A stretch of DNA of 64,000 bases from Marasmius tenuissimus (taxonomy: Eukaryota; Basidiomycota; Agaricomycetes; Agaricales; Marasmiaceae), in contig JAQOTA010000067.1 in the NCBI GenBank assembly GCA_029532415.1, positions 372,001 through 436,000 of the forward strand. The letters run 5' to 3'. Below the pieces are notes generated by a model. The model had not been told where the DNA came from, ran no database searches, and worked only from the letters and a program-made list of their open reading frames with translations. Shown here piece by piece: positions 56,542 to 64,000 of this stretch (the stretch's first letter is position 1; each line of letters opens with the position of its first letter). The translations under genes were made by a program, and so were the position numbers.

Positions 56542-57342
56542 TCAAGACCCACACCTCGCGGCACTGCATCGGCACGAACACCCCTTCATCCCCTTTTTCG
56601 AGACCAGGGATGGGGCGGAAGAGGCTCGTCCAGCTTTTCTCTGCGAATTCGGAGAAAATTTGTATTCAGGATACTTTTCTTTGTGCTCTCTCCTCTTCTC
56701 TTCTGCCAGTGCGTTATAGTAAGATTTCACCCTCTCCGGGGCATTGTGCCACATGAAGGCGATGTCTTTGGACAATTCCGATTGTGTCCGTGGTCGCTCT
56801 AGGCCACATTCGCTCGTAGTACGAGTTTCAACGGCGCCTGATGCTAAAGCCTCTCGACGGTAGAGAATGAAGGCGTTCTCTGGTCGAGGTATTTTGGTCT
56901 TTGGTACCATAGAGCACCTACTGGCTTGGCGCTTTGACCTCCTATCAGATTGAGCGGTCAACTGAGTCGGTGCTTGCTGCGGAAGAGCAAGATTCACGTC
57001 CACGGAGCAGGCGTGACAATTGGGGTTCGGACCTATCTGGGTGTTGCAGGGGTGTACGCCAACATGAGAGTTCGTACTGGTCGAGGTTTCATTGGACCCT
57101 TCGCGCTTCATCTCAGCCGCTAGCCCGCGGTAAAGTATCTTCACCCCCTCAGGAGCGGAATTCCACATCTTCCCAACCTCTCTCGATATTTCCATCTGTG
57201 TCTTGTACTTTGATTCACCATTTGAGTCCACGAGGGTTTTTGAGACAGCTCCTGAGGTGACAGCATCTCGGCGGTAGAGTAAAAACGGATTCCCTGAGCG
57301 CCGCACAACAGAAGCAGTGGATCGGGGATCGGAGGACGGCAT
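56542..57342 (-). CDS. protein with two HMG boxes, 266 aa, single exon
   Basis: Starts at ATG and has no introns. Box 1, about residues 15-80: GNPFLLYRRDAV, then EISREVGKMWNSAPEGVK and YRGLAAEMKRE. Box 2, about 152-228: RPENAFILYRREAL, then SELSKDIAFMWHNAPERVK, ALAEEKRREHKEKYPEYKF. Box 2 fits the MATA_HMG/SOX consensus closely, including the C-terminal Y-P-x-Y-K-F. Box 1 is diverged. The linker is Ser/Thr/Asn-rich, and the tail is basic with a Cys cluster (GCSCRCSAARCGS). Probably a DNA-binding regulator in the nucleus. The internal similarity of the boxes (both with ..YRR.A..SGAV) suggests duplication within the gene. Confidence 0.8.
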   Translation of the reverse strand: MPSSDPRSTASVVRRSGNPFLLYRRDAVTSGAVSKTLVDSNGESKYKTQMEISREVGKMWNSAPEGVKILYRGLAAEMKREGSNETSTSTNSHVGVHPCNTQIGPNPNCHACSVDVNLALPQQAPTQLTAQSDRRSKRQASRCSMVPKTKIPRPENAFILYRREALASGAVETRTTSECGLERPRTQSELSKDIAFMWHNAPERVKSYYNALAEEKRREHKEKYPEYKFSPNSQRKAGRASSAPSLVSKKGMKGCSCRCSAARCGS

Positions 57343-58487
57343 GAATCGACTAGTTGGGAGCTCCGGTGTGTACGTAGATCGTATGTAGGGTTGTTACCAC
57401 TACAATTGGTGCTATCTTCGACCTTTAAAACTATTTTCAGCCTCCAGGTCACGTCACGTTGATATGAGGGATCAAATTCGGGCGACTATCTCTTCGAGCG
57501 CGGCATATTCGTCCATTATGTATTACCATGTCCCCGACCACTACCTTGAAAAGGGACTCTTGTCTTCTTATTCGTATAGGGCGGCTCAGCATACGACCCG
57601 ATGAGAGACAAACCCCTTGTGCCGCGTCAAGATCATGATCTGGATGAGAAAGAAGAGCAGAATGGTATCGTACGTTCAGTAGATATAGTAGGATACTGCT
57701 CGCCTACGTAGGGTAGACTGGTCGGTGCGGTAAAAGAGAGTGAGAGACCACTTGTGAAGAGGTACGGGACTAAGGATGAGAATGAGAAGCAGCGACAGGC
57801 CTTGAGCTTGATGTGGAGGTGGAAGTTTGAATCCGAACTTCGAAGATTTATGTGAGGCGGCGCTGAGAACTAGGGAAAGCGGCATCCCACCGATATTAAA
57901 ATTTCTCCACAGAGATTACACACATCCACCGACTTCAAACATTTCAGCTGGCGGAAGAGAGATGCAATATGCCTCTTTGTATTTTTTGAGCCCGTCTGCA
58001 TACCAGGGATCTCACCGGAGTTTCTCAAAAATCTACTGTTTGATACCGCCCAGTTCAAGCGCCAGCTTCTCAGCATGCCATGTTCACGTTCAGCGCCGAT
58101 TTATATGATGGCCTCTGGTTTTACAGTCCAAAAATTGTCACGTATCTGGTATCTGACGTACACAAGATAGTAGATATATATACAACCCGAGTAAGTAGAA
58201 GCAAATATGGTAAGTAGTATCATTGTGCTGAGTGGGGATCCGTACCGCCGGGATAGAAAGTGATCCACGTACATGAGAGGCTGGGAAGATACTGTGGACC
58301 AGCATCGGTAATGCCTCACTGAAACAGCCAATCATATCTCATACTAACTACATTCAGATGTCCGCAAAGGTGGAAAGATCAGTGTAAGGAAGAGAGGTGG
58401 GGAGTTTCAACAGGCCCGATCGCGATGTAATCTAACGATAGGCAGCTGCAGATCATGCCGTGATTACACTGGTGGCACCGATCAGAT
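57343..58487. other. no gene recognised
   Basis: ATG frames at 57,870-58,076 and 58,101-58,331 (-) and a plus frame from 57,827 have no domain and no convincing introns. Confidence 0.4.
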
Positions 58488-59754
58488 TTACGTAGCTGCA
58501 TGTCTTGATGAGGCTGGCGTGGTCTTACGAGTAGTGGATTCGCGAAGGTGATATTCAATCACTCTAGTGGGGGACGGAGGAGCAGGCGGGACTCTGTAGG
58601 AAATCTTGTGAGTGAGAGTCGTTGAAGTGGGCGCCGGAGTTCCATTGGGGGCACATCGTTTGGATGAAGACCGAGGCTGCACCTCAACGGCGTAAACTCG
58701 ATAGTGCTCGAGGGAAGGAGCCTGAGCTTGTTCAAAGCCTTCCCAATCCATATACCTGGCCAGGGCCCCAATGATGCCTATACAATTAGAGAGTACCCAT
58801 CGGTTACAACACAATACCAACCTCCAGTTAGGAAACAAAGGACCCACAAAACGATACAGTGAGCCATGAAAGGAACAGCACAAAGTTTGCGAGCTTGCAA
58901 GACTTGATGATTCCGCTGAAATCAGCACAAAGTCCACCGCCGTTCGTCCTCACGGAGAATGCAACCGCGTTACCTAGAGGGAGAAGCGGTAAGGAATATT
59001 ATAGTGATCTAAATCCTGACGAAGAAGACTGAATCACCCAGACTGAACAGCCCACAGCAAAGAAACGCCAAGAGCTCGGCAACCCATGCCTTCGCGTATT
59101 GTCTTTCTAACAAGAGGTTGAAATTGCGCAGCTGCATGTAGGCGGCCGTATACAAGGCGAGAGTTATGAGAGCGAGCCAATTCACAGCCATAACAATGGT
59201 TTCGAGAACTTGAAACAATTATTAACATTGAGACAAAAAGGATGAGCTCTAAGATAGACTCGGATGTGACTCACGGGCGCCGGTACCAGTTGCGAGAGAA
59301 GCACATAAGAGACCGATCTGCACAAAATGTGCGATATAGAGAAATGCTGGTAGGCCAAAAGCCGGGCTGGACTCTCAAATCGGTATGGAAAGTGGAATCA
59401 TGAAAACCTACCGAACATAAAGATTCGGGTTATCATAGGTGTGCGCATGACTGCTGGACGCCGTGGCTATGTAGGCCTATCTGGGGAACAGGAAGACGGC
59501 AGAAGACAAGCTGGCCAGTCGTAGTACCACATGGTGATTGGTGATTAAATATCGCAACAAGATTGAACTGGCAAGAACAAAAGATGCTTGTCCTATGCCA
59601 CCTTAAGAGTTCACCAGTCCCGATATGGGGTCAAATTCAGATACAGGAATGACTGTAACTCATGTACGCTTGAGGGAAACCGAACGAGGAGGTTCGATCA
59701 GGGGAAGGGACAAGACGGGAGTAACGACTTGCGACGACCAACGACGGAAACCAT
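58488..59754 (-). CDS. four-helix membrane protein, MARVEL-like
   Basis: Spliced minus-strand exons read in frame: GIGQASFVLASSILLRYLI, joined by a GTACTA intron to AYIATASSSHAHTYDNP. Next come IGLLCASLATGTGA and LLETIVMAVNWLALITLAL, then WVAELLAFLCCGLFSL joined to NAVAFSVRTNGGG, then LANFVLFLSWLTVSF joined to CIIGALARYMDWEGFEQ. There is a hydrophilic Pro/Ser/Thr tail ending at TGA 58,488. Four hydrophobic helices with short loops and a cytosolic tail fit the MARVEL-type fungal membrane proteins associated with membrane compartments, but sequence identity to that family was not tested. Introns are about 50-90 bp. The start (ATG near 59,754, MVSVVGRRK) and the exon between it and 59,600 are uncertain. 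Confidence 0.55.
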
Positions 59755-62700
59755 CTGATTGACTCTTAGATTCCAACCTCCGCGGATCGATACCATTCAA
59801 GGTGAACTTGCAGTTGTTTTGGAAGGGCTCCCGCGAAGTTTATATGATTAGCAACCCTTTTGCGTGATAGGTTGGTCTTTGCCTACGCTCGAATATTTGG
59901 TTATATGGTACTGACTGACCAAACGATGTGTTTTCTCGTCGGCGGTTAATGCCATCCGACTTCGTTGCATCTGATGTAGGGTGCGGACCAGTCAACAATT
60001 GCAATGCCCAAGGTGAAAAAAAACTCACACGAGCCAATCTCATGACCAATTCGGCGATACTTCAAATGATGGCTAGAGAAACTCAAGACGAGCTTATGAA
60101 CCGCGGGAGCTCAGGGATACTCGTCGTTTGTAGGGCGCTCGCCGCTGCAAATGGCGATTGGTAATATGGCTGCCCGAAGTATGAGAGGGATACGGGCGAG
60201 GAACTTCAGAACTTCGAGCCCATCTGGGTACGGCGTGAGGGGGCAAACAGATGGGATTGTATTAACAACGAGAGGTATGTGTGATATGCGCTGTCCTAAT
60301 GGAATCGTATATTCGTTTCCGGGCCTCGGAAGGTTGACGCGCCGAGCGAAGGCCAAGGTGAATAAGCACGTCGGTAAAGAGCAGAAAAACCACGAGGGGC
60401 ACTCACACTGCAGTATACTGACATCATCCTTTCAGTGCAACCTCGAACGTAACACTCGGTCCGGGTTTCTGAAGCGTAACGAGAACCGACTGCTCTTTCC
60501 CCCCATTTCTCTTCAGAGCCAGCCTCGAGCCCCAGTTTTGTTGCTTCGTTGACTGGTGCGGCAAGTAAACGACGTCAAGGCTTAATGTATGCGCGAGGTG
60601 TCAAGTTGATACATTGCTGGGCTTGGGTTTCGTGCCAGATCACCTAACGGGTCGATCGTGGTCAGTTGCATATAGATGAGAGAATTGATGGTGGTGGAAC
60701 GCTGAAAAGCCAGCAAATGGTATGCCCCATGAAAGACGGGATAAAGAGAATACACGGGAAGTAAACGTACCACAGCCCGCAGGTTCTGAAATCCCCCAGA
60801 CCAACGACATAGGATTTCCCTCCTCGGGTCAAACGGAGACCAAGCGGGTGACGTTTGAAAAGGCAACCTAGAGCTTGGAGGTGCGTTACAGCTGATGAAG
60901 ATGACGGACGATCGTGGAATAGAGACGCGCGAAACAGTCACCTGACTCGTCATGTATACGTATACTATTACCAATGTGTTCTGCAAGAGCCATCTTTGCA
61001 AGCAAATCGTTCTACCCGGCACACAATAGCTCAAGGCAGATACCTTATCCTTCGTTCAAACATTCTAGCTGTTTAGATGCCATCTTTTCACCCTTGAGGT
61101 CGACTCCATGCCCTACAAGGAACGGTAGCTTCAACGACTAGGTGGGAGGATTTCGGCCTGTTGAAGAATTGTAGCCAATACCGGACGCTGGATCCGGAGA
61201 AGCGGCATTAACGAACGGTATAGAGGAACGCCACGGCGCGTATGAAAGAGGGCAAATCGGAGAAACATACCAAGTCCATATATGTCCTTCCCCTCTGCGT
61301 AATGATTATGCCTGCCAGTATCCTCCATCCTCGGTATGGGTGGTGTGTTCGCTGTGACTGGTCACCTTGCTTGACAAGGTCCCTCGTTTGTGATGATAAT
61401 TCACCCGTGAGATCCTAGATCGTACATAAAGCCAAACAAATGATCCGACGGATCTTTGTATCTTATCTCCCTATCTTTAAATAATTGCCGCTCAGCATTC
61501 CTTCCTCTCCTTCGACGCCTTCGGCTTGCCGTTTCATTCTCATGTTCCCCGCAAGCACAGAACAAGCCTAATCATCGTATCTCGAGGTGTTCAATATATA
61601 TCTCGAACGGCCTTTTGAGGAAGACAGACAACATACAGTGCAAGATCTCTCGCAACGAGCCTACCTGGTCCGACAAGTGAAACACAAAAAAGTGGACTCG
61701 ATCCGATATTGAAATCTACTCTCATGACTGCGAGGTTGTAGCGAGGCGCTTGTGTGAAGCCTGGATCTTTTTGGTCGGACTCTGAGACTCTGAGACTCAG
61801 AGTCGCTTGGCAGACAAAGCTCGCGCCAACTTGTTCCCCTTCATAAATTTCTAAGTATAGATTTACAAGCAAGGTGAGGCGCCGGTGAAAGCGGCACTTC
61901 CCGAGTTGTATAAGCACCCCTGCAAATTCGGTAATGAGTCCCAGGAAAAAGTCTGTCTGACCCTGTCGAACGTCATCGCGTCTCATCGGACTTTCCCCTT
62001 ACTCGATGAGACCGACTGACACTCAACCACACGAGAATATTTGCACTAACGCAATACAACATTCAGACGATATCTGGTGTCATCGAAGGAAGCCAAAACT
62101 AATCTCATCTCATCGGGTAGGATCCCCTGATATTCCCAAATCCTGTTCATTCAATTAGGTTTTCATTCACTTCGTTCCAGCTCGATGGGATTCGATATCA
62201 CGATACATTTTCATTCATGCGAGACTATGAATACAGGAGAGGTACCAATTACAATACCACAAGTACACAATACCAGAGGCATCCGGCGCTCGCTGAGTCC
62301 ATACTGCAGAGGTGTTCACCTTATAGGCTTGGTACCGATGGGAATACTAGTCACGAAGGAAAATAAGTACAAAAGCGAGCAGACAGATTGTGAATGAGAG
62401 GAAAATACATACAGAGAGTCGTCAATAAACATATTTCGGAGTCCCTCGCTCATTTGAGATTTGTTGTCGCGAGTGTGCTGCAACGGAGGAAACTCAGCCT
62501 CAACACATGTGTACGGTATAGAAAAAGCTTGATGTACCTTTTCATGAGCGGAAATCGAATAGTTGTACGCGCTGAAATGAGATGACAATGGTTTACAACA
62601 GAATCAGAAATGATAATGAGTGCATGGACTTGAGGTACGCACAGGAAATGATACAACAACCTCTCTCTCAACTGCCTCCGGTACTCTGTCCGTCTGTGCG

Positions 62701-64000
62701 CAAGCGGTTGAGGCAAAATTGAGCTTGTTGAGGTGCTGCTCGCAGCCAACGAACCTGGAGGGTATGTTAGTCACACATAAGCGACAAGTAGAGCAAGAGG
62801 GATGAAAGAAATGCATCGTCAACGCAGCAAATGGTGGCCAGCCGTTTGCTGAGTCGACGATACGGTGAGCTGGATGTCGTGGCAGGAGGGAAACCTAGTT
62901 ATAGGGGCGCTGAGTCAGTCCGCGGGCCAAACTCGTACCCCAAAGTCTCGGTCCCCAAAGTCTTGAATCCAATAATTCTGTAATCGATGTCGTGCCTACA
63001 AACTCAACGCCTTGTTTGCCCTGCGAGTAAAAAGGTATAGGTAAGAGCCAGACTAGTCTCTAGAGAAACTCACCGTTGTAATACACCCTGTGGTCAACTT
63101 TTAACTCGAGCGGCAATTTATTGAGGTATGGCCTAGCGGAGAGAAGGAATTACACTGAGTTGAGCAACAGCTCGAGCGATTGAGTCAATCGAAATTGTAC
63201 TTATGAATTCGAGAAATGAGAGCAGCCGCAAATATTGTATCGTCTTGTTGTGTGTAGTCGCGTCACGTCGAGTTCGGAATATCATTGATGGGAGAAAAGA
63301 TTATCGAAGTCGAAACAAATCATTCAGAAGAAAGACAGATCTATTGGAACTGTTCGAATGACGACTTTGTATGAGACCAGACCAGATCTCACATAGTCGC
63401 CTCGATGAGACCCGATGACATCCGACAGGCCGAGACGGACTTTTTCCTGGGAATGAGTTTTGATCAGGCTTCAAACGCTGGGTTCTCGGATAGGTGTCGA
63501 AACAAGTGGATGGGTAGCACTCATGCAAAGTGGGATCTAGATGAGTACAAGGGCTAGAGCATGATTTATAGGGCATTTGTACGATGGTCACAGTGCAAAG
63601 GTGTGCATAGCACCGATCCAGTCGATGGGTGCCAAGACTGGATCTAGATCGGTGACGTTATTCTGGCTTTTCGGACCGGTGCTAGCAAATTGATGCCAGC
63701 ATGGACTTGGTCTTGAGTTTTTACCACAAGCCCGCCCTTAATTACTCGTAACTCGACCATCAAGTCGCGCCAAAAAACCTCCCGAAGACCGAAGACTACC
63801 AGAAAGCATTTTAAGTCAAGACCTGGCGGTACGGTAAGAGAATTGGGCGAGTTGTTGCATGTCCTATGGGCGGAGACGGCGATGAGCTGACACTTTTTCC
63901 TACCTTGGCTAGCCATCAGAGTCGAAGGCGTTCAGTTAAGTACTCATGGTACCTGGGCCAAATTGACTAGGAACGCCAACGTCAGTTCCCTCCTTCTCTC
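59755..64000. other. no gene that I can support
   Basis: Several minus-strand frames contain protein-like pieces with donor-like ends (61,328 ATG frame ending CTTG|GTATGT; 60,582-61,034), and short frames occur at 62.3-62.8 and 63.3-63.9 kb. None gives a domain or a chain of exons. Direct 'gactctgagactctgagactcagag' type repetition near 61,780-61,805 is a small local repeat. Confidence 0.35.

Noticed and set aside
1..64000. CRISPR arrays, bacterial operons, ribosome-binding sites
   Set aside because: The intron-rich gene structure is eukaryotic. No regularly spaced direct repeats were seen.
59755..64000. Gene models from the 60.6-61.3 kb minus-strand frames
   Set aside because: Some donors and acceptors are present, but no chain of exons stays open and no domain appears.

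Overview
This window is a stretch of nuclear chromosome from a filamentous basidiomycete, most likely an agaricomycete. The evidence is that genes are cut into many exons by introns of about 50-60 bp with GT-AG borders. The protein repertoire (F-box, MYND, HMG-box, a WD40 protein with a C-terminal membrane anchor) is typical of that class, and a chromodomain Ty3/Gypsy retrotransposon is present. A Rhizoctonia/Ceratobasidium-like source is my inference from the style of these families, not something I could test. No rRNA, confident tRNA, CRISPR array or bacterial-type operon is visible.

Left arm (1-38,958): the first 6.8 kb is gene-poor, with one small spliced gene (3,128-3,770, +) and a perfect 37-bp palindrome. 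Then come a truncated FHA-kinase gene of the Chk2/Rad53 type (6,796-7,751, -), an F-box gene (10,041-11,507, +), a RING gene with a SUMO-interaction-like motif (12,085-12,920, -), an HMG-box gene (13,455-14,775, +) and a WD40 gene interrupted by an in-frame TGA (16,384-17,923, -). A long many-exon gene for a nuclear-looking coiled-coil protein occupies 19,237-22,463 (-). Three well-supported spliced genes of unknown function or with an HTH lie at 27.5-31.3 kb (-). A many-exon hAT-type transposase relative lies at 32.1-34.6 kb (-). A four-exon gene for a 250-aa protein with an FHLDRW motif is at 36,794-37,812 (+).

Centre (38,964-51,227): a 12.3-kb full-length LTR retrotransposon on the minus strand. 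Its LTRs are about 99% identical and it has a CTGCT target duplication. It carries an exceptionally long Gag (1,603 aa, with collagen-like Gly-Pro-Pro runs and a CCHC knuckle) and a Pol with protease, RT, RNase H, integrase and chromodomain in the -1 frame. A textbook -1 frameshift site (GGGAAAC, 7-nt spacer, 8-bp stem) lies inside a 60-nt overlap. The primer-binding site does not look like a tRNA complement. It is complementary over 12 nt to the LTR sequence 33 bp downstream of a TATA box, which is the geometry of Tf1/sushi-type self-priming. Between pol and the 3' LTR the element carries, in antisense, a complete seven-exon gene (40,028-41,570, +) with its own TATA box and perfect splice sites, encoding a 406-aa coiled-coil protein. 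This is the most unusual object in the window.

Right arm (51,233-64,000): a fragment related to the 30-31 kb gene (53.0-53.2 kb), a 630-aa MYND zinc-finger gene (53,421-55,448, -), a gene with two HMG boxes (56,542-57,342, -) and a gene for a four-helix membrane protein resembling the MARVEL family (58,488-59,754, -). The last 4 kb shows nothing I can support. Neighbouring genes do not form an obvious pathway. The window reads as accessory chromatin rich in fast-evolving regulatory families and mobile DNA.
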